The notes under the pieces: model-generated
The model's database searches: none
Told to the model about the DNA's origin: nothing
Seen by the model: the letters and a program-made list of their open reading frames with translations, nothing else
Program-made: the position numbers and the translations under genes
NCBI GenBank assembly: GCA_905221605.1
Contig: CAJNDS010000247.1
Coordinates: 683,138 to 744,137 of the forward strand
Reading direction: 5' to 3'
Source of the DNA: Symbiodinium natans
Lineage: Eukaryota; Sar; Dinophyceae; Suessiales; Symbiodiniaceae
DNA length: 61,000 nt
Shown here: positions 1 to 11,488 of the stretch, one piece after another
Layout of the letters: every line of letters starts with the position of its first letter
Position numbering within the stretch: position 1 is the stretch's first letter

Positions 1-142
1 ACACACGCACACACGCACACACGCACACAAAACACGCACCACGGCACACACGCCACACACGACACACAGACACACAGACACACAGACCCCTACAAGACAC
101 AGACCAGACACAGACCACACAGACACAGACACAGGACACACA

Positions 143-179
<37 letters not shown>

Positions 180-1060
180 CACACACAACACACGCCACGG
201 CACACAAACACACAACACCCAACCAGCCAACAACACCACACACACCACACACAGACACACACACACACACACACCACAGACACCACACAGACCCACACAC
301 ACAGACACACACAGACACACACACACACACACAACCACACACACAGACACACACAGACACACACAGGACACACACAGACACACACACACACAACACACAC
401 ACACACACACAGACACACACACACAGACACACACCACAGACAACCACCACAGACACACACAGACACACACACACACACACACATACACACACAACACACA
501 CACACACACAGACACACACACCCACACACAGCCACACACAGGAGACACAAACACACACCACAACAGACAAAGACCACACACATACACACACCACACACAC
601 ACACAGAGACACAGAGACACACAGAGACACACAGAACAAACACAGAAACACACAGAGACCCACATCGACACACACAACACAGAGACACACAGGACACACA
701 GAGAGACACACACACACACACACACACAGAGACACACAGAGACACAGACACACGAGACACACAGAGACAACACACAGAGACACAACAACAGAGAGACACA
801 AGAGACACAGAGACCAAGAGACAGAGGACACACATAGAGACACAGAGACACACAGGCACAGAGACACACAGAGACACACAGAGACACACAGAGACACACA
901 GAGACACACAGAGACACACAGAGACACACAGAGACACACAGAGACACACAGAGACACACAGAGACACACAGAGACACACACAGAGACACACAGAGACACA
1001 CAGAGACGCACAGAGACACACAGAGACACACAGAGACACACAGAGCAGAGTCAAAGGCTA
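1..1060. repeat. CA/GACA-type satellite
   Basis: About 1 kb of nearly pure AC and GACAC/ACAGAG dialects. The last part (about 840-1045) is a regular 10-bp register of GAGACACACA. It opens long frames on both strands (Cys-Val-Ser-Leu runs on the minus strand), but these are repeat translations and not genes. The array touches the left edge, so its full length is unknown. Confidence 0.95.
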
Positions 1061-1230
1061 CCATGACAATTCCGTGCTAACGTGACAAGGTTGCTACCTA
1101 CAGTGACAAGCTTTGTCAGGGTTCATGTGACAAGGTTGTCGGTAGCCGTTTTTTGGCTCGTTCGGCTCCTTGGCTGCTGCCCTTTTCGGGCTGCCCTCCT
1201 GGAGGCCATCCCGCCCAAATTTGGAGGCCC

Positions 1231-1770
1231 AAAACCAGTTTCAGTGCCTAAAACTGGTTTTCCGAGGTCAAGGATCCTAAAACCAGTTTCAGTGCCTAAA
1301 ACTGGTTTTCTGAGGTCAAGGATCCCAAAACCAGTTTCAGTGCCTAAAACTGGTTTTCTGAGGTCAAGGATGCTAGTTTGGAGGCCCAAAACCAGTTTCA
1401 GTGCCTAAAACTGGTTTTCTGAGGTCAAGGATGCTAGTTTGGAGGCCCAAAACCAGTTTCAGTGCCTAAAACTGGTTTTCTGAGGTCAAGGATGCTAGTT
1501 TGGAGGCCCAAAACCAGTTTCAGTGCCTAAAACTGGTTTTCTGAGGTCAAGGATGCTAGTTTGGAGGCCCAAAACCAGTTTCAGTGCCTAAAACTGGTTT
1601 TCTGAGGTCAAGGATGCTAGTTTGGAGGCCCAAAACCAGTTTCAGTGCCTAAAACTGGTCTTCTCATGAATGGCCCTAGTTTCGAGGTCCAACACCAGTT
1701 TCAGTGCCTAAAACTGGTTTTCTCATGAACGGCGCTACTTTCGGGGCCTAAAAACCACTTTCGGTGCCTG
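1231..1770. repeat. Hairpin-bearing minisatellite, 48- then 61-bp units
   Basis: Units start at about 1231, 1279, 1327 (48-bp spacing) and then 1388, 1449, 1510, 1571, 1632 and 1693 (61-bp spacing). Each carries the inverted pair AAACCAGTTT and AAACTGGTTT around a CAGTGCCT loop. The longer unit adds a GATGCTAGTTTGGAGGCCC segment. The last two units have diverged (CTCATGAA replaces the GAGGTCAAGG part). No gene is apparent from about 1800 to 2040. Confidence 0.92.
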
Positions 1771-2048
1771 AAGGCTTCGACCTCCCATGATCCTGAACCC
1801 TAAGCCCAAGACAGCTTTGGAGAACTGCTTGTGGGCCACCGGGATGTTCCTGTCGCAGCCAATTTGGCTCGTCTACTGTGCTGTGCCACCATGGGCACGA
1901 TGCCTGGGCCGCGCGAAGGCTCGTGATGCGAACTGTCTTACGGAGTTATAAAGTAGTTGTCATGGTCGCCGCTCATTCTGTCTTATGACCCTCGAAACTA
2001 CATATGTAGAAACAAAACCAGAAGCATGGACAGCCCCCCATCTCAAAT

Positions 2049-2188
2049 GGCAGAGCCTGCGGGCCGCCCTGAAGCTGGCAGAGCCTGCGGGCCGCCCTGA
2101 AGCTGGCAGAGCCTGCGGGCCGCCTTTCTAGAGCTGGCAGAGCCTGCGGGCCGCCCCCCCTGAAGATGGCAGAGCCTGCGGGCCGCCG
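2049..2188. repeat. 28-bp GC-rich minisatellite, five copies
   Basis: Five copies of a unit beginning GGCAGAGCCTGCGGGCCGCC start near 2049, 2077, 2105, 2136 and 2168. The first three are spaced exactly 28 bp and the later two slightly more. It lies just upstream of the acceptor of the Arg/Ser-rich protein exon, so it is probably intronic or 5' flanking. Confidence 0.9.
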
Positions 2189-2290
2189 GAGACGGCAGGA
2201 TGGGACAAACGTATAATACACCCTTGAAAAATTTCACCCGCCCACACGCACACACACCCTACCAGCCCCTCGCTGTTTCCTTGTCCGCAG

Positions 2291-3117
2291 GTCGCGGTGA
2301 AGGAGGAGGACGACGAGGAGGAGGAGGAGGAGGAGGAGGAAAAAAAGAAGAAAGGGAGGACCAAAAAAGGGAAGGCAAGAAAACGGAAAACGAGCAGAGG
2401 AGCCGCGAGTCGGAGGAGGAAGAGGCGAGGAGCAGACGCCGCGAGGAAGGAGACAAGAAGGAGAAAGAAAGGGAGGAGGTGGAAGAAAGGGAGGAGGTGA
2501 GGAGCTCTTCCTACGAGTACTCCGACGAGGAAGAAGAAGAAGACGGCCAAAAGGACCGCCGAAAACCAAGCGAGCCTGCGTTTCCGCCAAAGCAGGCAAA
2601 GCAGCTGCACCTGAAAGGCAAGGCTGCGGCAAAGCCGCTTCGGCGTCGTGGAGGCAAAGGCTCGTTCTGCGAGATCTGTTGGCGCAGGCCAGAAGGCGGC
2701 GCAGCAGGCATGCAAGCTCACCAACGGGGACTCTACTGCTTGCAATGGCGTATGAAAGCAGAGCGTCCCCGAGCAACGTGGCCGCAGCTGAGAGAGCTAG
2801 CTGAGGCTGAGCAGCAGCGCCTGGAAAAGGAGTGGCTGGACCAGCAGAAAGGGAACCAAGACCACGAGGACTCTGACTCCTCTGACGAGCAGGAGCAAAA
2901 GGAAAAGGAGCCGCTGAAAGGAGAGGAAAGGAAAGAGACCAGGGGCAGGAGAAAGGAAAAGAAAAAGAAGAACAAAAAGGAGAGGTCCCCGCCAAGGGAC
3001 AGGTCCAGGAGCAGGAGGAGGAGGCGCCGCAGATCCCCTAGCCGCGATGGCGGGGACAAGATCCGGGTCGTCACAGCGCTTTTCCAAACGGCGCTACGTG
3101 AAGTCAGCTCGTGGTGA
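2291..3117 (+). CDS. Arg/Ser-rich protein with a CCHC-type finger, 3' exon
   Basis: I do not recognise the family. The exon follows a good acceptor (TTGTCCGCAG ending at 2290) and stays open for about 275 codons to a TGA at 3115-3117. It begins with a Gly-rich and then Glu/Lys/Arg-rich segment. Next, at about 2665-2750, comes a finger-like motif, FCEICW..., with spacing C-x2-C-x13-H-x5-C. Then there is a helical Glu/Gln/Leu stretch (LRELAEAEQQRLEKEW), an acidic DSDSSDE patch, a Lys-rich block, and an RS tail (RSPPRDRSRSRRRR, SPSRD) at about 2980-3055. RS tails are typical of nuclear pre-mRNA splicing factors, so a nuclear RNA-related role is possible but unproven. An alternative frame over the Glu-rich part is an artefact of GAG/AAG repeats. 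The 5' exons were not found. Confidence 0.6.
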
Positions 3118-3339
3118 GCCGTCATGCAGGCCACTGGCCGTGTGTGCTTATCTGCAGGGCCTGCCGGGTCCTGCACGCAGCTTGCAGGCCATGGGCCGCG
3201 ACTGCTTAGCCTTCTTGCCGTACTGCCTCGTGTGTATAGCCACGTAGCCTTTCGCAGGCCTTCCGCTTTCATGTCCCTGACGTGTTGGCACCGACTGTTG
3301 TTTTCTTGTCTATACATAGGTATATATACATATACATAC

Positions 3340-3445
3340 AAGACAGAGACAGGGACAGGGACAGAGACAGAGACAGAGACAGAGACAGAGACAGAGACAG
3401 AGAACTGATGGACAGACAGACAGACAAACAGACAGACAAACAGTT
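3340..3445. repeat. ACAGAG / ACAG microsatellite
   Basis: Hexamer ACAGAG (first ACAGGG) repeats to about 3403, followed by ACAGACAG tetramer copies to about 3440, downstream of the Arg/Ser-rich exon. A short TATACATA stretch precedes it. From 3445 to 3925 I see no gene. Confidence 0.9.
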
Positions 3446-3927
3446 TTACTTGCTTGAAAACAGTCGGTGCCGGCGCCCGAAGCTTAGAACTGCTGAGCCG
3501 AGTGAGCCAACGCCAGCTAAAGAGTGCAAGACGGTCCGAGTTCAGGGTCCTAGAGATCCTTTTTAGACCCTGAAACCCATGGCCTATATAGCCTAAAACA
3601 TAAACCCTATAAAACACACGACCGCTGAGGAAGGAATGTAGTGGAAATGTAGTGAAGAACAAAGCTCTTGGGCAGCTGGCCATCCGTAGCCTGGCAAAGT
3701 TGCAGAGAAGGCAGTCGAGCTTGGCCCAAGCTTAAGAAAGTTGTCTCTGAACAGTACAGCCCGAGAGCGCCCTGACCCGAAACCCTCACTCAACCTATAA
3801 TCTTTCCTTTCTGTCGGAGCCGTTCAAATGGCTTGGGAGGTCTCGGGAGTCCAAGATGCAGCAAGGGCAAGACCGAAGAAAACAGTTTTAGGTCGTGAAA
3901 CTGGTTTTTAGCAGCTCCTGACCAGCC

Positions 3928-4515
3928 ATGGCAAGCTTTTCCAGACGTTCTCTTGAGTACGCCTTTCTTGAAGAATGGCTGGTGGACTGCAAGCTCACCG
4001 GCGCCCCCGCAGAGGTCATCCGACAGGCTGCCCGTCGCTGGTCGAAGGTTCGAGGGGAAAAGCTGGGACAGTTTCGCACGCCACGCTTGCTGCCAAGCAT
4101 GGAGTATGAAACAACAGCGAATTGCGCAGTCCATGAGGGTTGCCACAGTGGTGCTGGTCTTGTTTGGAGGTTCAGAGGCAGGTGGGAGACAGAGACCACG
4201 TACAAGCTCCATGTTTCTTATGCAGATGACCACAGTGGGGACGTGCGCACGAAGACTCGAAGTGCCAAAGCTTCTTCTCCGACCCTTTCAGTCCAAGACC
4301 ACCAACATGTCATAGAAGCTGCAGAGTTTCTTCTTATGCATGGAATGAAACCGACTCCCTCAGCTGTGGCTGTTAGGCTGAAAGCTGCTGGCCACGACCG
4401 TGTGGCGGACAAGCCCATGCGGAGTGTCCTCCAGTGGCGGCACCGAAATTTTGGCGACGCAACTTCTGAGTTCCTCCGAAGTGAAGAGCAATTCGAGAGC
4501 TTTGCTTCGCAGTAC
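3928..4515 (+). CDS. Hypothetical protein, open frame ending in satellite
   Basis: No recognisable family. The frame opens at ATG 3928 ([20 protein letters not shown]) and reads about 196 codons of protein-like composition, with mixed hydrophobic and charged residues and no low complexity. Visible features are two close cysteines (NCAVHEGC) and a second half rich in helix-forming residues, including [20 protein letters not shown] and [12 protein letters not shown]. The latter could be a helix-turn-helix-like DNA-binding region of a transposase or regulator, but that is only a resemblance. Without a stop the frame continues into the GACACA satellite as an Arg-His-Asp-Thr-Gln repeat to 5547. 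More likely the exon ends near CGCA|GTACATG at about 4513. Start choice is uncertain. Confidence 0.5.
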
Positions 4516-4524
4516 ATGACGCGC

Positions 4525-5275
4525 AGACACGCAGACACGCAGACACGCAGACACGCAGACACACAGGCACAGAGGCACAGAGACACAGAGACACAGAGAC
4601 ACAGAGACACAGAGACACACAGAGACACACAGAGACACAGAGACACAGACACACAGAGACACAGACACACAGACACACAGACACACAGACACACAGACAC
4701 ACAGAGACACAGAGACACAGACACACAGAGACACAGACACACAGACACACAGTCACACAGACACACAGAGACTCAGAGACACAGACACACAGACACACAG
4801 ACACACAGACACACAGACACACAGACACACAGAGACACAGAGACACAGACACACACAGACACAGAGCAGACACAGAGACACAGACACACAGACACAGACA
4901 CACCACAGACACAGACACAGAGACACAGAGACACAGACACAGACACAGACACAGACACAGACACAGACACACAGACACACAGACACAGAGACACAGACAC
5001 AGACACACACAGACACAGAGACACACAGAGACACAGACACATAGACACAGAGACACAGAGACACAGAGACACAGAGACACAGAGACACAGAGACACAGAG
5101 ACACAGAGACACAGAGACACAGAGACACAGAGACACAGAGACACAGAGACACAGAGACACAGAGACACAGACACACAGACACACAGACACACAGACACAC
5201 AGACACACAGACACACAGACACACAGACACACAGACACACAGACACACAGACACAGACACAGACAGACACGCACG
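4525..5275. repeat. GACACA satellite
   Basis: About 750 bp of ACACAG / ACAGAG hexamers in blocks of different dialect: GACACGCA at the left edge, mixed in the middle, homogeneous ACACAGAG at about 5045-5165, and pure ACACAG at about 5165-5250. Because the unit length is a multiple of three, all forward frames stay open. The unit resembles that of the satellite at 1-1060. Confidence 0.95.
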
Positions 5276-5320
5276 CACGCATGCATGCATGCATGCATGA
5301 ATGCACGCACGCGCGCACAC
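5276..5320. repeat. ACGC / ATGC tetranucleotide patch
   Basis: Short run of CACGCACG then CATGCATG copies at the right flank of the GACACA satellite. It marks a switch in repeat type. Confidence 0.85.
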
Positions 5321-5417
5321 GCATTCTTTCCCTTTGGAAAAGTCGAAGCATGTTTCCCAAATCTGGTGCTAACGCTTCGGATCCCAAGTTAATCAAGCCA
5401 TCTGAAGCAATTATTGA

Positions 5418-5623
5418 TTGTATATATATACACACACATATATACATATACATATACATATATACACATATACACATATACACATATATACACACATACA
5501 CATATACACATATACACATATACACATATACACATATACATATATAAACATATATACATATATACGTATATACGTATATACATATATGCATATATACATA
5601 TTTGCATATGTACATATATACAT

Positions 5624-5656
<33 letters not shown>

Positions 5657-5712
5657 CATCTATACATATAAATACATATATGTATATATGTATATATATA
5701 TATATATGTTTT
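5418..5712. repeat. TATACA / TATATG AT-rich microsatellite
   Basis: Alternating TATATACA, CATATA and TATATG words over about 290 bp. Frames opening here translate to Tyr-Ile-His repeats and are not genes. Confidence 0.95.
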
Positions 5713-6850
5713 ACATGTTCTTCTTCTTATCATCACTATTGTTAGAACTAAGTAACCTTTCAAGATGCCAAAACCCCTGTGCGCCAATCTTCGGACCTCT
5801 TCTCAGGTGAGTTGCGCATGTCCTCCCTCACGGTGTCGCGCTTTCAAGTCACATGGTTGGACACCGAGACGGCGGTGACCGGCCATTCGGCTGTATAGGT
5901 ATAAGCATTTAGGGTTTCGGGTTTAGGGTTTAGGGGGGGTGTAAGTAGGGTTTAGTTCAGGGTTTTGGGGGCAGGTAAGGATTTAGGGTTCAGGGTTTTG
6001 GAGTTCAAGGTTGAGGGTTTCGCCTTCTCACGGGGCACATCCCCCTTGGCGCCCGAAACCGGCCCCCAAGCCCTAACCGCGCTTAGGCTTCCAGGCTCCT
6101 GCTGGCCATCATCCCACGCTGCTTTGGGGCGAACCGTTGCTGACGAGTCCTGACAGTGAGGGTGTGGGGGCAGGGAATTGACAGGCTTCGTGGAAGGGGG
6201 GGGGGGGGCCAGGGGGCGGCCTGGCAGCTCATTGCAAGTGCGACGACATCCTCAGACCTGAGACCAGAAGAGCCCCGAAATCTTGCATAGCCTGTAAGGC
6301 CAAAGTGCATTGTAGACTGCACTTCTGAATCTCCTTAGGTGGGGTAGAGGGGAGTCGTGGGGAGGCCACCTTCATGCTCTTTTCACAACTCAGGGCATGC
6401 CTGAGAACCCTCCACCCAAACCACCCAAACTGCCAGACCTGATTGTGCCACTTTGGGTATATGGCTTCGATATGGGGGTTTCCGAGTACCTCATTGGGGC
6501 CCGTCATTGGGGTCCTGGTCTAAAGGGGATGCTACTACTTAAGGGATCTATATTGTGGGATTCTCCCTGTCTTCGTAAACCTTCATCTGGCTGTCAGGGA
6601 CTGCTTTGGAGAGAGAAGGGTTGCGGACTCTGGTGGTCTGGTCGTCTCCCCATGGCTGCCCATAATCGCCGCACTCTCGGTCGCTCAGTCCTAAGCCCCA
6701 AAGTCCAACCAACATACTCTTCGCCTCTGCGCCTGCCACTCTTGGCCGTGCCATCTGAGGAACATTGGAGACTTTGGCCTTCTCCTGACGGATGCTGGAC
6801 ATCAAACATTGAACCGCTTGATTGCCGTTACGGTGAGAAGGCTTCATCTT
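5713..6850. other. Non-coding stretch with degenerate telomere-like words
   Basis: Contains a good donor-like site (TCTCAG|GTGAGT, donor at 5807) that could end an unidentified exon. A degenerate TTTAGGG cluster lies at about 5905-6000 and a G run at about 6198-6209. A forward frame of 185 codons (6397-6954) has no recognisable domain, and I do not call it except for the module-like end described separately. Confidence 0.5.
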
Positions 6851-6858
6851 CAGGGGGC

Positions 6859-6945
6859 TCCGTAGAATGTGTACGTTCAGGCGCTTTGGAGATCTTTGCA
6901 GTTTACAGAGCCAGGAGCTGGAGGTTTCTGTGCTGTTTGTGTGTA
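6859..6945 (+). CDS. Weak candidate exon, segment C of the Cys module
   Basis: Reads VECVRSGALEIFAVY, matching L-x-C-x2-G-x-L of segment C, but the P-x-[ST]-F-x-C half is not conserved. It is the leftmost trace of the module seen repeatedly after 15.9 kb and could be chance. Confidence 0.25.
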
Positions 6946-7029
6946 AATCTTTAAGCACCACCAATGCTCAAAACCGGCTCGGGCCAAGTTGGCAACATCT
7001 GATCTTCACACAGCCAAACAACCCGAGTT

Positions 7030-8940
7030 GTATGCCAGAACCCATGTCGAGTCTCTGAGTTGAGTTGCATTGCGCCCTCGACAAACTGCTTTCAGATGCT
7101 CAATCTCAAGAGTCCTCTGTATTGTGAGTCCCAGTCCACTGCAATGAAGTGCTTGAGTACTTCACACCCAAGGCGCCAGCCATGAGTGCCGAGCTCTTCT
7201 CTGGTCGCCTGGGGGACGTCGGCACGCCCCAAGGGGAGACCTTTCAGGCATCCGGGGAGGGGGGGGGGTTTGAGTGAAGGTTGTGCGCACTGCGTTAGGC
7301 ACTGTTGTAGCAGCCGTTGGCATCACAGGGCAGCGCATGCAGCGCGCAACCCCGATGTCTATGAGCTGTGAGGCTCCCAACAGTGATGGGTCCTTTCGTA
7401 ACAGCAGCTCGCTGCGCTTCTCAACCCAAAATCTTGTAAGCAAGGCCCGTAAAGCTCTGCAAGCCAGACCCCACACCTCTAAATCCTGCAGCCCAACCGC
7501 CTGAGGTGCCGCAGGCCACACGCTTCGCGCAGCTCGGGAGCGGCGCGCTGCTCCTGGCTTTTGAGGAGCCTGGCCTTGGCTTCTTAGGTTTTTTGTGAGC
7601 TTTAGAGGTGTGAGGTTTTGGTGCCTTCGGATTTCAGGGGTTGAGGGTTGTTCATCCTTGCGTTTGGCCTCACTCTGGGGGCTCCGGACTGGCAATGTAC
7701 ACGCTCGCGCAGAGACTAGCGCGCTGCAGGGACGTACTGTCCCAAATTCCGGCCCGGCGGGTCCAAGACCCCTTACCTGGCAACTCCCTTGCGGTGTTCG
7801 TTGAGGAGATGCTGCGCCTGGGGCGACGAACCGAGGTGTGGCAACGGGTTTGTTTCGATCGTAAAATGCGTCAGGCTTAGGTCGGGGCAAAGGTTGAAGT
7901 TACCACGTGCATACCAGATGAATTTGGGAGTCAATCGATAAGGCGTGCAAGTCTCGTTTAAGGAGGTCAAGACCTAAACCCCCGAAGGGCTGGTAGATGT
8001 CGTGGATCTCCAATAGCTGCGTTGCTGGCGAGCTTTCAGCTTCACAGCCGCTTGAAGCCTTCATGCCTCAGAGCCTCAGAGGGTCGCGCAAGACCCACAA
8101 CCCTTCAAAGCAGCCCGAGGCCCCAAACCACAAGCCTCAGAAGGCCTCCCAGCCACGGACATAAAAGGGCCCTGACTCATCAGGCCCCAAACTTTCCGAA
8201 ACAGGAAACTGCAAAACCCCAATGTAAGGGACCCCCGCAGGCCGACGTCCCTGAGCTTGCCTTGGGCCCGGTCGCGTCGCACGTGGGTGCCAACACGGCC
8301 GCCAGCGCCGCTGGGAAGCGGATATTGAGGCTTTTGGTAGCCCATACCCTTTACCCTTTTTGGTTTGGTTCTGGATTCCCTCATAAAGTAGCCCTTATGA
8401 GAAGATGGTTCCTGGGTGCCAAGCAGGGCTTGGGGCTTAAGGACTGGGTCTTAAAGTAAGGCAACGGTACTTAGTTGTATCTGTCCGTGGTAAACACTGG
8501 GATTGAGCATCTTTCTTGAGCTGTGGCTCGTATCTTTCTCTCGCTCTCTCTCTAAACATTTGTCGGCTTCTGTGTTGGGAGGGTTTAGGGCAACCCGTGC
8601 CCCGTCATTCCTGGGACAAGGATGTTTCAAAGTTCGGGGCCGGAGGAGGAGGAAGACAACCACCAAGGGGGGCTTCAGGATTCTGGGCTTTGAGGTTATA
8701 GGGTTTTACCCTCCGAAACCGGAAGTCCTGAGCCTCAAGCCTTCGAGTCGAGAGTGTGCGAGCTAGGCGAAGCTGCGTGGGATCTACCGGGAAGCTGTCG
8801 TCATCCTGTCCGATGGCATTCTGCGGCACGGTCTAATCGTCTAAGAGCATGGGATCATTCGCTTCAACGGTCGTTGCGAAGTGACTTTACATTTTAAGCC
8901 CCTAACCCGAAGCTGCAAGACTTGCAGGCTTCAAGTTGGC
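7030..8940. other. No gene recognised
   Basis: Unique-looking sequence with scattered CCTAAA/TTTAGG words. The best hint is SCEAPNSDG near 7365-7395, which resembles the C-x-AP start of segment A. The minus-strand 242-codon frame (7162-7890) and other frames show no domain. Confidence 0.5.
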
Positions 8941-8970
8941 ATAAGTGGGAAATGGGACATTGCGGCTTGA

Positions 8971-9045
8971 GGCTTGCCGCGTCCCACATTGCGTTGTTGG
9001 ACCGGCAAGAACTGTGAGGGCCCGTTGGAGTCAGTTGCCCTCTTT
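8971..9045 (+). CDS. Candidate exon, segment C of the Cys module
   Basis: After CTTGAG|GC the frame reads GLPRPTLRCWTGKN. This matches the G-[YF]-x-P-x3-L-x-C-x2-G start of segment C; the conserved TF-x-C end is absent. The acceptor has the AG|GC form also seen at the better candidate at 55020. Confidence 0.35.
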
Positions 9046-9749
9046 TGAGCCATTCGGCCAACCTTTGTGGAACAAAGGCTCGCTGCAGACTACCAGTGCG
9101 AGGTGCACGACAGCACCCTGTTGCTGTTTGATTCTCGGCGGCAAATAGTAGATCAACACGATCAACATTTCAGCATTCGTGGGCCCTAAGCCCTAAGCCC
9201 TAAGCCCTGAACTCTGAAGCCTACAGGAACAGCCGACACCCGACGTAAACCGCCTTGCCAGCCTTTTCCCAAAGCCGGGACCGATGGCGGCGCTGCACGC
9301 GCCCTGCACCCTTTTGAGGGGCATCTGGTTCCGAGAAGCGGGGCTGTACTGTGGGGTTCAGGGTCTTAGATGCCGACTGACAGGAAGCCCAGGGTGATTC
9401 CTGGGACGCCTTGCTGTGCCCCCAAACTGACGTTTTGCCGAGGACACCACAAAGTGCCCAGGGCGTTTGGAGGCATCGCGGTGCGGTCTCAGCTGCCACC
9501 AGGACCAGGGACCGGTCCCTTCAGGTCGAAGGCTCCAAACCCCAAAGTTCTTCAAATGTGCGAGTGGCATTCAGAGTCGTGCTCAAAGTTGCAAAAACGA
9601 GTCATGAGGGAATGCGGTTTCCAAATGCATTGCTCGAGCTCGCGGTCAATGGCAACGTCAGCTCCTGTCCAGCACATGCCAGCGTGGCATGAGAAATTCC
9701 TTGAGCCCTGCAATCCATGTGGCTCGCGCCCTCAAGCACCCTCAGTGCA

Positions 9750-9785
9750 AAACCCTAAACCCTAAACCCTAAACCCTAAACCCCC
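9750..9785. repeat. Interstitial telomere-like array, CCCTAAA
   Basis: Five perfect or near-perfect CCCTAAA units. It faces the TTTAGGG array at 9891-9924 about 105 bp downstream, so the two form an inverted pair. Confidence 0.93.
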
Positions 9786-9890
9786 TTAGTCAGGAAAAGC
9801 CCCTTGACTTGAAGGATGCCGTGCCCGTGGACGGCATGGCGCAGCCGACGGCCGTCTGCACAGCAGAGGCCGCAGCCTTGCGCAACACGG

Positions 9891-9924
9891 TTTAGGGTTT
9901 AGGGTTTAGGGTTTAGGGTTTAGG
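9891..9924. repeat. Interstitial telomere-like array, TTTAGGG
   Basis: Five TTTAGGG units in opposite orientation to the array at 9750. From here to about 11.0 kb I see no gene, only a TCC-rich microsatellite at about 10230-10275. Confidence 0.93.
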
Positions 9925-10227
9925 AACATATGAAATATATTCTCTGCCAGTAGAATATACCGATCGTCGAAGAGAACACCATATGCTAATGTCCTCTGAC
10001 CCACAATAGAAGAGTGAACCTCAGGGAGAGTTTGTAACTTGAACAGAGCCGACTGGAATAGAACGTAGTAACATACGCAGCGACGTACTGTAGCACAGTG
10101 TGGTAGGAATGTTCCAGCCTGCTATGTACTCAGGAAAAGGTCAGAAATCCAAACCCAGCCCTCCACTCTCAAATCGAAGCCCTCGAGTGCAAAGCATTCC
10201 AAAACCGAGCAGCCCCCTACCAGTAGC

Positions 10228-10276
10228 CCTTCTCCTCGTCCTCCTCCTCGTCCTCCTCCTCCTCCTCCTCCTCTTC
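10228..10276. repeat. TCCTCC pyrimidine microsatellite
   Basis: CTCCTCGTCCTCC-type repeat followed by CTTCTTCCCCCC. It could serve as a polypyrimidine tract but no exon was recognised after it. Confidence 0.85.
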
Positions 10277-11037
10277 TTCCCCCCCACTTGCACAAGTTCA
10301 GAGATGGTTTGTTTTTGGCTTTAGGGTGCCGGTCCCCACGCATGCTCGCATCGGTCATCCAAACCCGGCAGACGGATGCACACGTGCTCGACCTTCTTGT
10401 TGAACCTAGCGAGCTTCAGTTCATGTTGAGGGTTTAGGACCAGGATCAGTCTGTCCATCCGCTGTAGGACTACAAGTTACAAAGTTTTCAGGGACGGGGA
10501 CACGACGCAGAAAAGTTACCGGTGGTGTCATGAACATCTTCCGTTGCTTTTCCAAACTGCTTTCTATATTTTTTGAACTCGTCGGTGCCCGGGAGAAATG
10601 GGTACTCTCACCCCATGATGGAGCAACAACGAACCAGAAGTGCGTGTCAGGGGGGCACCTTCCTTTCACGTGGCTGCCGTTCTGCGTCTTGCTTCCTGCC
10701 CGACGAGGTGCCCTGGGCCTGCGGACAAGGAGGTTGACATTGTTTGCTACTGACTGCTAGTGTCAAGGCCAGAATGTCTACCAAGTGCGAATATCTAGCA
10801 CCCCTCGTTTGGAGAAAGCCCTCGCGCGCATGGATTAGCACGCTGGCTTCGGTTTGTGAACCCGTTGGCTCAACTTTCGTTTCAACAGAGCACGGAGAAG
10901 CTGCGCAGCTTTCAGGACTTGAGATGTTGCAGCTCGGCGGTTTCCGGGTGAAACAAAAAGGTTGCGTGTGTTGGACAAGTCACGAACCCTGTCAGCCTGT
11001 GGCCTCAACTAGGCCTTTGGCCCTTGGGGCCCCCTCC

Positions 11038-11166
11038 AACCCTAAGCCCAAAGCCCAAAGCCCTAAGCCCTAAACCCTAAACCCTAAACCCTAAACCCTA
11101 AACCCTAAACCCTAAACCCTAAACCCTAAACCCTAAACCCTAAACCCTAAACCCTAAACCCTAACC
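11038..11166. repeat. Largest interstitial CCCTAAA array
   Basis: About fourteen uninterrupted CCCTAAA units after a few CCCTAAG/CCCAAAG variants. It is the longest homogeneous telomere-type array in the window. Unique sequence flanks both sides, so it is not a chromosome end. Confidence 0.96.
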
Positions 11167-11307
11167 GCCTGAAAGAACAGCTTGTTTTCGCAGACACAGA
11201 ATCCCGGGGCTCGAAGTCTCCTGGCCAGCTGGACCCTAAATGGCTGAGGTGCCCACGGAGTTCGATGTGTCAGCTTGCAGTGCCTTGTCCTTCATTCAGG
11301 CTGCCCT

Positions 11308-11333
11308 AAACCCTAAGCCTCAAACCCCAAACC

Positions 11334-11372
<39 letters not shown>

Positions 11373-11408
11373 ACCCTAAACCCTAAACCCTAAACCCTAA
11401 ACCCTAAA
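11308..11408. repeat. CCCTCAA to CCCTAAA array
   Basis: Begins with CCCTAAG/CCCCAAA variants, continues as about six CCCTCAA units and ends as CCCTAAA. The change is stepwise, as expected when variant blocks amplify locally. Confidence 0.93.
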
Positions 11409-11488
11409 CGGGGTCAGAGCCCTTTGAGAGGGCTCGATTGACGTCTTGGAGTCGTGCTGGATCGGCTGAACACCAGAACCGAAGCCCT

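Noticed and set aside
90-1064. 324-codon minus-strand frame rich in Cys, Val and Ser
   Set aside because: It is the translation of a CA/GACA satellite. No sequence other than the repeat is present.
1231-1770. CRISPR-like regularly spaced repeats
   Set aside because: The spacers are the same in each unit, there are no cas genes and the context is eukaryotic. It is a minisatellite.
4373-5651. Several long minus-strand frames of Cys-Val-Ser-Leu and Tyr-Ile repeats
   Set aside because: Products of the GACACA and TATACA arrays, open in every frame because the units are multiples of three or lack stop words.
6397-6954. 185-codon forward frame and 138-codon reverse frame over the same DNA
   Set aside because: Neither shows a domain, and the two-strand openness suggests base composition, not coding. 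Only the short module-like end was kept, at low confidence.
11038-11166. True chromosome end
   Set aside because: Array is only about 130 bp, flanked on both sides by unique DNA, and other arrays run in the opposite orientation.
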